Shown piece by piece: positions 31,667 to 40,420 of a stretch of 44,349 nucleotides of DNA (positions are counted from its first letter, which is position 1; every line of letters begins with the position of its first letter). This DNA comes from Clostridiales bacterium (GTDB lineage Bacteria > Bacillota > Clostridia > Oscillospirales > Oscillospiraceae), in NCBI GenBank assembly GCA_022770345.1, contig JALEII010000061.1, forward strand, positions 1-44,349, in the 5' to 3' direction. Both the position numbers and the translations under genes were made by a program. The notes under the pieces are model-generated. The model had not been told where the DNA came from. It searched no databases and saw only the letters and a program-made list of their open reading frames with translations.

Positions 31667-33997
31667 CTAATCGGCGGCTTTTGTATTGAGAAACTGCACC
31701 CGGATCGTTGTCCCCCATGGGACCTTCGTTCCGGGCGGTACGGATTGCTCCGCAGCGGTCACTGCCGGGGAAATGTCCGTGTTGCCCAGAATGAGCAGGT
31801 TCAATCCTGCATCCTGAGCAGCCTGAGCGGCCTTCATCCGGTCCATGCCCAGAAAGTCCGGCACGGTCACGTTCTCTGCCTCCGGCGTTTCCCCGCAGTA
31901 AAGAAGCACCTGAGAATCCCCGGAGACGGTCTCTCCGGCAGCGGGTATCTGGCCAGTAACATTTTCCCCGTCCCCGACGACCCGTGCCGTCAGGCCCAGG
32001 GCTTTCAGGGCTTTTTCCGCATCCTTCCGGGTCTCCCCGGTCCAGTCTGGCAGCGTGATCTCCCAGCCCGCCGCATCTTCCTCCGTGTAATTCCGCTCCA
32101 CCTCCAGATAGGGCAGAATGTCGCTCATAACGCTCCCCACGGTGGGGGCCGCCATTACGCCGCCGGAAATATAGATGCCCGTGCTGCGGGAGGGGGTGTC
32201 CAGGGCCACCAGGACCAGATAGCCGGGGTCCTCCATGGGGGCCACCCCCACGAAGGACACGATCTTATCCGTGACCCGGCTGCCGTTTTCATCGAACACG
32301 TCGATCTTTTCGCTGGTGCCGGTCTTGCCGCCGATGGAAAAGCCCGCCACGGAAGCGTTTTTCGCCGTTCCTTCCGTGACCACGGAGCGAAGAAGCATCC
32401 GCATGGTGTCGCTGGTCTCTTTGGAGATGGTCCGGCGAACTACTGTCGGCTCCTGCTTTAAGACCGTGTTCCCCTCGGCGTTCAGCACCTCGGAAACAAT
32501 GTACGGCTCCAAAAGATACCCTCCGTTGACCACGGAGGAAATAGCCCGTGCCAGCTGCAGGGGAGTCAGCTTGAAGGTCTGGCCGAAGGAACCGGAGGTC
32601 AGGGAGGCCGTGCCCCACTTGTTCGTGTCCGTCACCAGAGCTTTGTCAAAAAACACGCCCTTGCTCTCCCCCGCCAGGTCAATGCCGGTCTTTTCCAGAA
32701 TGCCGAACCGCTGGACGTATTTGTAGAAGGTCTCCCCGCCCATTTTCAGGGCAATGTGGGCAAAGGCGATGTTGCAGGAATTCTGCAAGGCCTGAGGGGT
32801 CTTTTCGGCCCCGTGGCCCGCCGAACGCCAGCAATGGAGCAGTTGGGACCGGCCCGGTATCTGCTCAGCGCCCTTGCAGTAGAAATTGGTATCCAGGTCA
32901 ATGGACCCGGAATCCAGCGCCGCCGCCATGGTCAGCACCTTAAAAGTGGACCCCGGCTCGTAGCCGTCGGAGAGGACCCGGTTGCGCCATTGCTTTAATC
33001 TGGCGGCAGTCATGGCCTCCTGATAGGCTTTCTTCTTGGCAGTATATCCTTCGCTCCCCTCCGGCTCGCTCAAGTAAGCAAAGCGCAGTTCCTCCACCTG
33101 TGCGGCGGCCTTGGGATCGAGAATGGCCTGATAATCGTTTGGGTCATAACCGCTCAAAGTGGCCATGGCCAATATCTCCCCGGTCTTGACGTTCATCACC
33201 AAACCGAAAGCCCCGTTCTGCACGTCATAGCGGGCGATGGCCTCCTCCATGCGTTTTTCCAGGCACGCCTGGACCGTGGAATCCAGCGTCAGCACGACAC
33301 TGCATCCGGGGGTGGCAGAGACGAACTTTTCAAAGGAAAAGGGCATATCCATTTCGTTATTGCCCTTGGTGGTCACGACTTTATCATTGCCGCCGGTCAG
33401 ATACCGGTCGTAAGCGGCCTCCACCCCTTCCGAGCCGGTGTTGGAGGCGTTGGTGAAGCCAATCACCTGGCTGGCCAGGGTCCCCATGGGATAATATCGC
33501 TGGGAATTGGGTTCCAGATGGATGCCGGAAATGTCGTTTTCCTGAATGTAGGCCCGAATTTTCGCCCCGGTCTCCCGGTCCACACGGGCTGCCACCATCT
33601 GGTAGCGCTTAGATAAGTCCTTGCCCTTCTTTTCGATGCTTTCCGGGTCCACACCCAGCAATTCTCCCAGAAAGGCCGCAATAGCACTTAAATCCGCCCT
33701 GGACTGCTTCAATTCGTGGGGGTCCAGATAGACATTCTCCACCCCCACGGAAGCGGCCAGGGTATTCATGTTCCGGTCGTAAATGTTCCCCCGCATGGCG
33801 GTAACATAAGTGGTCCGGGTCTGGTTGCGCAAGGCCTCCCGGGCGTAGTAATCATAATTGACCACCATCAGATCGTAAAGCCGCAGGGCCATAGGCACAA
33901 AGGCCAGCAGCCCCAAAACTGCGGCAGTCAGCCGTATCCGGCGATGATGTCCGCTGTCCATACGGATGCGGCGATATTCCGGTTTTTTCCCGGCCAC
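31667..33997 (-). CDS. Class B penicillin-binding protein with two PASTA domains (FtsI/SpoVD type)
   Basis: The start is uncertain: GTG at 33997 is 5 nt from GGGGGAG and is preferred; GTG at 34003 abuts the site and ATG at 33961 has none. About 776 residues: a short basic tail, one membrane helix (about 24-46), a pedestal domain, then the transpeptidase domain with EPGSTFKVL (nucleophile Ser), NSCNIAF (SxN) and GGKTGTSEK (KTG). Two PASTA domains follow at the C-terminus, starting at LPDWTGETRKDAEKALKALG and VPDFLGMDRMKAAQAAQDAG. It crosslinks septal or spore peptidoglycan with FtsW. Whether it is the vegetative PBP or SpoVD cannot be told. A 7-bp GGGCAGC hairpin lies in the gap after ftsL. 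Confidence 0.92.
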   Translation of the reverse strand: MAGKKPEYRRIRMDSGHHRRIRLTAAVLGLLAFVPMALRLYDLMVVNYDYYAREALRNQTRTTYVTAMRGNIYDRNMNTLAASVGVENVYLDPHELKQSRADLSAIAAFLGELLGVDPESIEKKGKDLSKRYQMVAARVDRETGAKIRAYIQENDISGIHLEPNSQRYYPMGTLASQVIGFTNASNTGSEGVEAAYDRYLTGGNDKVVTTKGNNEMDMPFSFEKFVSATPGCSVVLTLDSTVQACLEKRMEEAIARYDVQNGAFGLVMNVKTGEILAMATLSGYDPNDYQAILDPKAAAQVEELRFAYLSEPEGSEGYTAKKKAYQEAMTAARLKQWRNRVLSDGYEPGSTFKVLTMAAALDSGSIDLDTNFYCKGAEQIPGRSQLLHCWRSAGHGAEKTPQALQNSCNIAFAHIALKMGGETFYKYVQRFGILEKTGIDLAGESKGVFFDKALVTDTNKWGTASLTSGSFGQTFKLTPLQLARAISSVVNGGYLLEPYIVSEVLNAEGNTVLKQEPTVVRRTISKETSDTMRMLLRSVVTEGTAKNASVAGFSIGGKTGTSEKIDVFDENGSRVTDKIVSFVGVAPMEDPGYLVLVALDTPSRSTGIYISGGVMAAPTVGSVMSDILPYLEVERNYTEEDAAGWEITLPDWTGETRKDAEKALKALGLTARVVGDGENVTGQIPAAGETVSGDSQVLLYCGETPEAENVTVPDFLGMDRMKAAQAAQDAGLNLLILGNTDISPAVTAAEQSVPPGTKVPWGTTIRVQFLNTKAAD

Positions 33998-34086
33998 AGA
34001 CACTCCCCCATTTTTCGCAAAAGCGGGCAGCAGGAGAGCCCCCGCTGCCCATACTGCTGGTAGTATCTTATTGGCCGGAAGGGCGA

Positions 34087-34554
34087 TTATGCGAACAAGC
34101 CCCGGAAAAAGTCTGCCACTCGTTGGAAAATACCCGGAGTCTCCGGAGCCTGGGGGATGGTCACGGAAAGGGACTGGTGGGAAAGCTGGTCCTCAGGCAC
34201 CATGCCCATGCCCAGCGCCGCCTGACGGACCTCGTTCAGGTCGTACTGCTCGCCGTACTTCTGTTCCAGAACTTCATTCTGGTCCTCCAGGTCCCAAACG
34301 TAGCGCTGCAGAGTCCGCTGTTCGCTGCGGACCTGCTCCAATTCCACCATGCCAACGCACAGCACCACCGCCATAATGGCGGACAGCACCATGGCCGCCA
34401 GGGCCAGGGGGTCAATGCGGATAACAGTCTTCGGCTTCCGCACAGGCTTGGGCAGCAGACTGCCGGGGCTGGGAAGATGAATTTCCGGCTTTCGGGCCGA
34501 CGTGCCCTCGTAAGAGTATCGAATATATTGAATGTCCGAACGATCACGCTGCAT
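34087..34554 (-). CDS. ftsL: FtsL-like septum protein
   Basis: The 155-residue protein has a basic, proline-rich cytoplasmic part (1-50), one membrane helix (about 52-71, LALAAMVLSAIMAVVLCVGM), and a coiled-coil segment (VELEQVRSEQRTLQRYVWDLEDQNEVLEQ) followed by VRQAALGMGMV, the usual FtsL ending. Sequence conservation is low in this family, so the call rests on topology and on its place between rsmH and the PBP. With FtsQ it activates the FtsW-PBP pair. Confidence 0.82.
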   Translation of the reverse strand: MQRDRSDIQYIRYSYEGTSARKPEIHLPSPGSLLPKPVRKPKTVIRIDPLALAAMVLSAIMAVVLCVGMVELEQVRSEQRTLQRYVWDLEDQNEVLEQKYGEQYDLNEVRQAALGMGMVPEDQLSHQSLSVTIPQAPETPGIFQRVADFFRGLFA

Positions 34555-34579
34555 ACGTTCTCATCCTTCCGTAAAAAAA

Positions 34580-35515
34580 TCACAGTTTTTCGCAGACCCG
34601 CAGTTTAGCGCTCCGGGACCGGGGATTTTCTGCCAATTCTGCTTCGCTGGCCGTCAGGGGCTTGCGGGTAATGAGCTTCACCTTCGGCTTCTTGCCGCAG
34701 ACGCACACCGGGAATTCCGGCGGGCAAGTGCAGCCCCTGGCAGCCTCCGCCATGGCAGTCTTGACAATTCTGTCCTCCAGAGAATGGAAGGTAATGACTG
34801 CCAGCCGTCCCCCGGGGTTCAGGGCCTCGATGGCCTCCGGCATCATCCGCTCCACGGCCCCCAGCTCATCGTTGACGGCAATGCGGATGGCCTGAAAACT
34901 CCGCTTGGCCGGATGCTGCTTCTCCCGCAAAGCGGAAGCGGGCATGGCGCTGCGGATAATGTCCACCAACTCCAGAGTTGTCTTGATGGGTGCATCTCCC
35001 CGGCGGCGGCAAATAGCGGCGGCGATCTGAGCGGCATAGCGCTCCTCACCGTAGGCGTAGAGGATGCGCCGCAGTTCCTCCTGGGACCAGGTATTCACCA
35101 CATCCGCCGCCGTCAGGTTTTCCGTATTGTCCATCCGCATATCCAGCGGCGCATCACTCATGTAGGAAAAGCCCCGCTCCCCGTCGTCCAGCTGAGGGCT
35201 GGAAACGCCCAGATCCAGCAGGATGCCGTCCACGCCGGAAATGCCCAGGTCGGAAAGAACCCCGGGCAGGTCGGAAAAGTTGCTGTGGACCAGCTGTACC
35301 CGGTCATGGAAGGGGGCCAGCCGCTCCCCGGCGGCCGCCAGGGCCACATTGTCCCGATCGATGCCGATGAGTTTGCCCGTAGTGAGCCGGGAAGCGATTT
35401 GATAGGAATGACCGGCACCGCCCAGGGTCCCATCCACATAAATGCCCTCCGGGCGGATATTCAGGCCGTCGATGCACTCCCGGAGCATCACGGACACATG
35501 ATGAAATTCGCTCAT
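34580..35515 (-). CDS. rsmH: 16S rRNA (cytosine1402-N4)-methyltransferase RsmH
   Basis: The 311-residue protein starts EFHHVSVMLRECIDGLN and has YVDGTLGGAGHSYQI (SAM site), LLDLGVSSPQLDDGERGFSYM, RRGDAPIKTTLELVDIIRSAMP, the AKRSFQAIRIAVNDEL motif and the ending TRKPLTASEAELAENPRSRSAKLR. These are signature RsmH blocks. It methylates C1402 in the 16S P site. The start overlaps the mraZ stop as ATGA. Confidence 0.98.
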   Translation of the reverse strand: MSEFHHVSVMLRECIDGLNIRPEGIYVDGTLGGAGHSYQIASRLTTGKLIGIDRDNVALAAAGERLAPFHDRVQLVHSNFSDLPGVLSDLGISGVDGILLDLGVSSPQLDDGERGFSYMSDAPLDMRMDNTENLTAADVVNTWSQEELRRILYAYGEERYAAQIAAAICRRRGDAPIKTTLELVDIIRSAMPASALREKQHPAKRSFQAIRIAVNDELGAVERMMPEAIEALNPGGRLAVITFHSLEDRIVKTAMAEAARGCTCPPEFPVCVCGKKPKVKLITRKPLTASEAELAENPRSRSAKLRVCEKL

Positions 35516-35940
35516 AGCCGGATCGCCTCCAAAGACGCCAGCAGCTTCTCCGGCGTCAGATTCTCCTGTTCAAAGGCGTTGAACTCCGCCTCATCCCAGA
35601 TTTCCGCCTGTCCGGCCCGGCCCACAATGACCGCATCCTTCCGGATACCGGCGTAGGACAGCAGGTAGGCGGGAAGGGTGAAGCGGAACTGCCGGTCCGG
35701 CACGCACTCCGCCGCATTCATGAAAATAAGGCTGGTGGCCTCGCCCCGCTGAGAGAGCGGCAGCGCGTTATAGTGTTCTTCCAGGGTACGCCAGTCGGCC
35801 TCGGTATACATCGTCAGGCACCGGCAGCCGCAGTTGACACCCAGGGTCACGAAGAAGCGTCCGGTCAGCTCCTCCCGCAGCCGGGAAGGCAGAAACATTC
35901 GATTTTTGTCGTCCAGCTTTGCCGGATACTTGCCGATCAT
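35512..35940 (-). CDS. mraZ: MraZ transcriptional regulator
   Basis: The 142-residue protein has two AbrB-like swapped-hairpin repeats: MIGKYPAKLDDKNRMFLPSRLREEL and FMNAAECVPDRQFRFTLPAYLLSYAGI. The DKNRMFLPSRLR and D-RQ-FRFTLP motifs are the family's DNA-binding repeats. MraZ forms rings, binds repeats upstream of its own gene and controls the dcw operon, of which it is the first gene. SD AAGGGAGG precedes the ATG. Confidence 0.97.
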   Translation of the reverse strand: MIGKYPAKLDDKNRMFLPSRLREELTGRFFVTLGVNCGCRCLTMYTEADWRTLEEHYNALPLSQRGEATSLIFMNAAECVPDRQFRFTLPAYLLSYAGIRKDAVIVGRAGQAEIWDEAEFNAFEQENLTPEKLLASLEAIRL

Positions 35941-35950
35941 GATGTTGTGC

Positions 35951-35987
35951 CTCCCTTCCGCTCCACTTTACTACCCTTTTTCTCCAT
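35951..35987 (-). promoter_or_regulatory. Possible MraZ operator: GGAG-type repeats at 10-nt spacing
   Basis: In the mraZ leader, on the minus strand, TGGAG, GGTAG, TGGAG and GGGAG recur at steps of 11, 10 and 10 nt. MraZ boxes in other bacteria are direct repeats with about 10-bp period. The repeat nearest the start codon coincides with the ribosome site, so chance G-richness is possible. Confidence 0.4.
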
Positions 35988-35995
35988 TTAAGGAC

Positions 35996-36024
35996 AGTAT
36001 AATCGCTTCTCCCGAAAAAATCAA
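35996..36024 (-). promoter_or_regulatory. mraZ: Promoter of the dcw operon (mraZ)
   Basis: Minus strand: TTGATT (36024-36019), 17-nt spacer, TATACT (36001-35996). It drives mraZ through ftsQ, where spacings are mostly overlaps or under 30 nt. Confidence 0.7.
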
Positions 36025-36090
36025 TATTTTTTTCGATTTTTTCCGAAAAACCGGGAGATTTTTGTGTTATTTAGAACAATCGTTTGATTA

Positions 36091-38403
36091 TCAGAAGAAT
36101 TGCAGGGCATTATCCCGGATGCGTCCCCGGATGCGGACGGGCTTCTTCGGGCATTGGAGCAAAAATTCCGCCAGCGGGGCCTCCACCCGGTCCTGGACCG
36201 CCCGGCGGAGCCGCCGTGCCCCGTCCTTTCCCCGGCAGCCCTCGGAAAGCCACCTTGGCGTTTCCTCCGGAAGCAGCACCGTCAGGCCATTGGACCTGCA
36301 CCGGGCCAGAAGCTGGTTCAGGTATTTGGCCGCAACGGACCCCAGTGCCTCCTCATCCAGCTTCCGGAAGCAGACAATGCGGTCCAACCGCCCCAGAAAT
36401 TCCGGGGCGAAGCACTCCCGCAGAGCCTCCTCCATTTTCTCCCGCCGGCCGGAGGGGGAAAAGCCCAGGCCCTCCCCGGAGACCTGACTGCCCACGTTTG
36501 AGGTCATCACCACGATGGCGTTGCGAAAGCTGACCCGGCGGCCGGTGCTGTCCGTCAGGACCCCTTCCTCCATAATCTGCAGCAGCACTCCGGTCACATC
36601 CGGGTGGGCCTTTTCCAGTTCGTCCAGCAGTACCAGACAGTAGGGCCGCCGTCGGACAGCCTCCGTCAGCTTGCCGCCGTCTTCATAGCCCACGTAGCCG
36701 GGAGGGGCACCGATGAGCCGGGCAACCGACTGTTTTTCCATATATTCCGTCATATCCAGCCGGATCATGGCCTCTCGGCTACCGTACAGCTCCTCCGCAA
36801 TGGTCCGGCAAAGCTCCGTTTTGCCCACGCCGGTGGGGCCGGCAAAGAGCATACAGGCAATGGGCCGCTCCGGGTCCCGGACCCCCGCCAGCCCCCGGCG
36901 CAGTAATTCCGCCACGGTGTTCACCGCCTCGCTCTGACCCAGGACCTGCCGGGAGAGAGCTTCTTCCAAATGCAGCAGCTGTTCCCTCCGACTGGCAGTA
37001 AGCCGCCCCACCGGGATGCCTGTCCGGGCGGATACTGCCCAGGCCACATCCGACGCCGTGACGCTGCGGGCCCGGCGCCCCTCTCTGGGTTCCCCGGATC
37101 TTTTCATCCGGTCCCGAATCAGGGCCGCTTCTTCGAACCGGCTTTCCCGGACCGCCTCGTGGAGAGCCTGTTCCAGATTTTGCCGCTCCTCGCTTTTGCC
37201 CCATTGCAGTTCCTCCATCCGGGCGTGGGCCGCTCCCTCGTCCAGCAGGTCAATGGCCTTATCCGGCAAATACAGGTCCGGCAGATACCGGACGGACAGG
37301 TCCACTGCCGCCTGCAAAGCCTCCTCCGTAATACGGAGTCGATGATGCCGCTCCAGACCGGGCTTCAGGCCCTGCAAAATAGCCAGAGCCGATGACTTAT
37401 CCGGCTCCTCCACCCGGACAGGCCGGAAACGTCGCTCCAGAGCCGGGTCCTTTTCGATGAATTTCCGGTATTCCTCCAGGGTCGTGGCACCCAGCATCTG
37501 CAATTCCCCCCGGCCCAGGGCGGGCTTCAGAATATTGGCGGCATCGATGGCTCCCTCCGCCGCCCCGGCTCCAACGATGGTGTGCATTTCGTCCACGAAC
37601 AAGATCACGTCGGCACTGCGGCGAATTTCCCCCAGCACATCCCGGAGCCGTTCCTCGAATTCCCCCCGGTACTTGGTTCCCGCCACAAGATTGGCCATAT
37701 TCAGGCTGATAAGCCGCTTGTTTTTCAACTGAGGCGGCACGCTGCCCGCTGCCAGTCGCTGGGCCAGCCCCTCGGCAATGGCGGTCTTGCCCACCCCCGG
37801 TTCTCCGATGAGAGCGGGATTGTTCTTGTTCTTCCTGCTCAGAATGCCAATGACCATATTGATCTCCCGGTCCCGGCCCACCACCGGCTCCATATTGGCG
37901 GCCTTGGCCACCAGGTCCTCGCTGAACTGCTCCAATAGCTTCACGTGTATCCGCTCCTCCTTTTTCACCTCAATGTCGCCCCATTGCAGATTCTCCACCG
38001 CCTGGGTAAACAGCGCCGTCCGGTCCACCCCCGCCCAAAAGAGCGCCTCCCCGGCGGCGCAGCTCTCCAAACGCAGCAGGGACAGCAGCAGATGGATGGG
38101 TCGGATGACCAGGCTCCCGGTGCATTTGGCCTCCCGGGCCGACAGGCGCAAGATCCGTCTTGCTTTTCCGGTCCATCCCTGGGGCAGGGGCAGATCCGTA
38201 GCCCCAATGCCCAACTCCAGGGCCGTCAGGCTCCGCAATAACCCATAGTCTGCGCCCCAGCTTCGCAGCAGCTCCCCGGCAATGCCCGGACTTTCGGACA
38301 AAGCCAACAGCAAATGCCCGGAACCCACGCAGCTATGTCCCATGGCACGGGCTTCATCGCCGCTGCGGCGGAGAATCTCCCGTGCGCTCTCGTCAAATCC
38401 CAC
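36091..38403 (-). CDS. ClpC-type AAA+ unfoldase
   Basis: The start is a GTG at 38403 with GGGAGGGAG 4 nt upstream, giving [15 protein letters not shown]; the upstream extension lacks a site. The 770-residue protein has a double Clp-N domain (1-145), first AAA module with Walker A GEPGVGKT (200-207) and Walker B ILFVDE (267-272), a UVR-like middle segment (about 405-436, [23 protein letters not shown]) typical of ClpC, and second AAA module with Walker A GPTGVGKT (522-529) and [11 protein letters not shown]. An LGF tripeptide after [12 protein letters not shown] fits the ClpP-docking loop. The usual ctsR, mcsA and mcsB neighbours are absent. It probably unfolds damaged proteins for ClpP. Confidence 0.9.
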   Translation of the reverse strand: MGFDESAREILRRSGDEARAMGHSCVGSGHLLLALSESPGIAGELLRSWGADYGLLRSLTALELGIGATDLPLPQGWTGKARRILRLSAREAKCTGSLVIRPIHLLLSLLRLESCAAGEALFWAGVDRTALFTQAVENLQWGDIEVKKEERIHVKLLEQFSEDLVAKAANMEPVVGRDREINMVIGILSRKNKNNPALIGEPGVGKTAIAEGLAQRLAAGSVPPQLKNKRLISLNMANLVAGTKYRGEFEERLRDVLGEIRRSADVILFVDEMHTIVGAGAAEGAIDAANILKPALGRGELQMLGATTLEEYRKFIEKDPALERRFRPVRVEEPDKSSALAILQGLKPGLERHHRLRITEEALQAAVDLSVRYLPDLYLPDKAIDLLDEGAAHARMEELQWGKSEERQNLEQALHEAVRESRFEEAALIRDRMKRSGEPREGRRARSVTASDVAWAVSARTGIPVGRLTASRREQLLHLEEALSRQVLGQSEAVNTVAELLRRGLAGVRDPERPIACMLFAGPTGVGKTELCRTIAEELYGSREAMIRLDMTEYMEKQSVARLIGAPPGYVGYEDGGKLTEAVRRRPYCLVLLDELEKAHPDVTGVLLQIMEEGVLTDSTGRRVSFRNAIVVMTSNVGSQVSGEGLGFSPSGRREKMEEALRECFAPEFLGRLDRIVCFRKLDEEALGSVAAKYLNQLLARCRSNGLTVLLPEETPRWLSEGCRGKDGARRLRRAVQDRVEAPLAEFLLQCPKKPVRIRGRIRDNALQFF

Positions 38404-38474
38404 GCTTCTCCCTCCCCTGCCGGAAAATTTTTCCCGTGGGAATGAAAAAATATACCGCAAAAGAAAAAAAGGAA

Positions 38475-38502
38475 TTGCTTTTTCCGGAATCCATGCTAGA
38501 AT
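38475..38502 (+). promoter_or_regulatory. Promoter of the ferredoxin gene
   Basis: TTGCTT (38475-38480), 16-nt spacer, TAGAAT (38497-38502). A small GTATCC/GGATAC hairpin lies in the leader at 38509-38526. Confidence 0.55.
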
Positions 38503-38556
38503 AAGGATGTATCCCATCTTGGATACGCCATCACACACATAATGGGAGGGTTACAT

Positions 38557-38727
38557 ATGGCTTACAAAATCACCGATACCTGCATCAAGTGCGGTACCTG
38601 CGCTGAGAACTGCCCCGTGGAGGCAATCTCCGAGGGCGACGACCAGTACGTGATCGACGCCGACGTTTGCGTTTCCTGCGGCTCCTGCGCCGAGAACTGC
38701 CCCGTCGAAGCAATCGAGGAGGGCTAA
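38557..38727 (+). CDS. 2[4Fe-4S] bacterial ferredoxin
   Basis: The 56-residue protein starts MAYKITDTC after GGGAGG (38544-38549). It has two C-x2-C-x2-C-x3-CP clusters, CIKCGTCAENCP and CVSCGSCAENCP, each binding a [4Fe-4S] centre, as in clostridial ferredoxins. The halves are strikingly alike (both end ENCPVEAI-EG), showing the ancient internal duplication. It carries electrons for anaerobic metabolism; a partner enzyme is not in view. It is a short separate transcript ending at the terminator 38744-38785. Confidence 0.97.
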   Translation: MAYKITDTCIKCGTCAENCPVEAISEGDDQYVIDADVCVSCGSCAENCPVEAIEEG

Positions 38728-38743
38728 TTGCCTGATTCCATGG

Positions 38744-38785
38744 TCGGCCTGTGTGCTGGTTTTCCGGCGCGCAGGCCGATTTTTT
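38744..38785 (+). terminator. Rho-independent terminator of the ferredoxin gene
   Basis: A 16-bp stem with three G-T pairs (TCGGCCTGTGTGCTGG with CCGGCGCGCAGGCCGA, TTTT loop) is followed by TTTTTT. The next gene's GGAGG begins immediately after the T-run. Confidence 0.92.
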
Positions 38786-38795
38786 GGAGGTATTC

Positions 38796-39494
38796 ATGGA
38801 AACTCTGTTCAACGGTTTTACTCTGATCCACTCCCCCGGCGCTTTCCCGCTGAGTACGGACAGCATGGTCCTGGCGGATTTCGTCCGACTGCGGCCAAAC
38901 GCCAGAGTTCTGGACTTAGGCTCCGGCTGCGGCACCTTGGGACTGCTGCTCTGCGCCAAAAATGAGACCTGCACCGTTATGGGCATCGAGTTGGACCCGG
39001 AGGCCCACGCCATGGCCCTTGAAAACGCCGCCCGCAACGGCATCGACCGCCGTCTTGGCAGTATATGTGCCGACCTGCGGCAGCTGCCCTCGGAAATCGT
39101 CCCCGGCAGTTTTTCCTGCTGTGTTTCCAATCCCCCCTATTTTTCCGGCGGCTTTGCCAGCACCACTCACCCCAAGGCCCGACAGGAGCAGACCTGTTCT
39201 CTGCGAGATGTGTTCGCCGCCGCATCGAAAGGACTGCGCTTCGGCGGAGACTTCTTTCTGGTTCACAAGCCCGAGCGGCTGGGTGAGTTGTGCGCCCTGG
39301 GAGCGGAATTTGATTTGATTCCCAAGGTCCTGCGGCTGGTGCGGCACAAAATCGACGGCAGCGTGAGCCTTATTTTGCTGCAAATGCGGAAAGGTGCCAA
39401 GCAGGGGCTTCTTTTTCAGGAAATTGCCCTTCGGGACACGAAGGGCCACCCCACAGCGGACTACCGCCGAATTTATCATCTCGAAGTATCCTAA
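38796..39494 (+). CDS. tRNA1(Val) adenine-N6-methyltransferase-like protein (TrmN6/YabB type)
   Basis: The start METLFNGFTLIHSPGAFPLSTDS at 38796 follows GGAGG by 5 nt. The 232-residue protein has the SAM motif VLDLGSGCGTLGLLL (about 37-51), an acidic GIELDPEA, and the amino-methyltransferase motif SNPPYF, which flips and methylates exocyclic amines. The PLSTDSMVLADF start block is typical of TrmN6/YfiC/YabB proteins. In Bacillus the homologous yabB is likewise followed by the rsmI homologue yabC, as here, 10 nt downstream. Confidence 0.87.
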   Translation: METLFNGFTLIHSPGAFPLSTDSMVLADFVRLRPNARVLDLGSGCGTLGLLLCAKNETCTVMGIELDPEAHAMALENAARNGIDRRLGSICADLRQLPSEIVPGSFSCCVSNPPYFSGGFASTTHPKARQEQTCSLRDVFAAASKGLRFGGDFFLVHKPERLGELCALGAEFDLIPKVLRLVRHKIDGSVSLILLQMRKGAKQGLLFQEIALRDTKGHPTADYRRIYHLEVS

Positions 39495-39504
39495 GGAGGC
39501 ATCT

Positions 39505-40335
39505 ATGGCCGGTACACTTTATCTGGTCCCCACCCCCATCGGCAATCTGGGGGACATTTCGCCCAGAGCCCGGGAGACTCTGGAGCAGGCGGATTTTATC
39601 GCCGCCGAGGACACCCGTGTGACCTTGAAGCTCCTGAACCATCTGGGCATCAAAAAAAGCCTGGTCAGCTACTATGAGCATAACAAGGCCCAGCGGGGCG
39701 ACGCTCTTTTACAGCGGATCTTGAACGGTGAAAACTGCGCACTGGTATCCGACGCCGGTTCCCCGGCCATTTCGGACCCCGGTGAGGACCTGGTCCGTGC
39801 CTGCGCCGAAGCAGGCATCGTGGTCACGGCCATCCCCGGCCCCTGCGCCGTGATCACCGGGCTTTCCATTTCCGGCCTGCCCACGGGCCGGTTCTGCTTT
39901 GAAGGGTTCCTGTCCACCACAAAAAAAGTCCGGCGGGAGCATTTGGAATCCCTCCGGCAGGAAAGCCGTACCATGATTTTCTACGAAGCCCCCCACAAAC
40001 TGGTGAACACCCTGGAAGACCTGGCGGAATTTTTCGGAGTGGGCCGAAAAATCAGCCTATGCCGGGAACTGACCAAGCTCCATGAGGAAGTGGTCCGCAC
40101 CACCCTGGGCGAGGCTTTGGAACGCTACCGGGAAACACCTCCCAAGGGAGAATTTGTGCTGGTTGTGGCCGGGGCCAAGCCGGTGGTGGAAGAAAAACCC
40201 ACCACCCAGGATGCCCTCAACCGGGTCCAGGCTCTGATGGATGCGGGGCTTTCCCGAAAAGACGCCGTGAAGCAGACCGCTCAGGAACTGGGCCTGCCCC
40301 GGAATCAAGTCTACGAAACGGCCCTGCAAATTTGA
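39505..40335 (+). CDS. rsmI: 16S rRNA (cytidine1402-2'-O)-methyltransferase RsmI
   Basis: The start MAGTLYLVPTPIGNLGD at 39505 follows AAGGAGG. The 276-residue protein has the tetrapyrrole-methylase fold with the RsmI motifs PTPIGNLGDISPRA, AAEDTRVTLKLLNHLGI, LVSDAGSPAISDPG, AIPGPCAVITGLSISGLPT and FYEAPHKL. It 2'-O-methylates C1402 of 16S rRNA, the same nucleotide that RsmH (in this window) methylates on N4. A terminator follows. Confidence 0.97.
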   Translation: MAGTLYLVPTPIGNLGDISPRARETLEQADFIAAEDTRVTLKLLNHLGIKKSLVSYYEHNKAQRGDALLQRILNGENCALVSDAGSPAISDPGEDLVRACAEAGIVVTAIPGPCAVITGLSISGLPTGRFCFEGFLSTTKKVRREHLESLRQESRTMIFYEAPHKLVNTLEDLAEFFGVGRKISLCRELTKLHEEVVRTTLGEALERYRETPPKGEFVLVVAGAKPVVEEKPTTQDALNRVQALMDAGLSRKDAVKQTAQELGLPRNQVYETALQI

Positions 40336-40354
40336 ATATACCTGGCAGAAAAGA

Positions 40355-40389
40355 CCGGACACCCGTTTTTACGGATGTCCGGCTTTTTT
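40355..40389 (+). terminator. rsmI: Rho-independent terminator of rsmI
   Basis: CCGGACACCCGT pairs with ACGGATGTCCGG (one mismatch, TTTT loop) and is followed by CTTTTTT. Confidence 0.9.
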
Positions 40390-40420
40390 CGACCAAATCT
40401 CCCTTCGGTCTGGGACTTTT

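Noticed and set aside
34025..34050. Possible terminator between ftsL and the PBP gene
   Set aside because: Only a 7-bp stem (GGGCAGC/GCTGCCC) with a 12-nt loop and a weak CGCTTTTGCG tail; it would break an otherwise continuous operon, so I did not list it.
36001..36090. Terminator of the ClpC-like gene
   Set aside because: The gap has A- and T-runs and a split TCTCCCG/CGGGAGA pairing, but no compact hairpin with a T-run; it overlaps the mraZ promoter and is not convincing.
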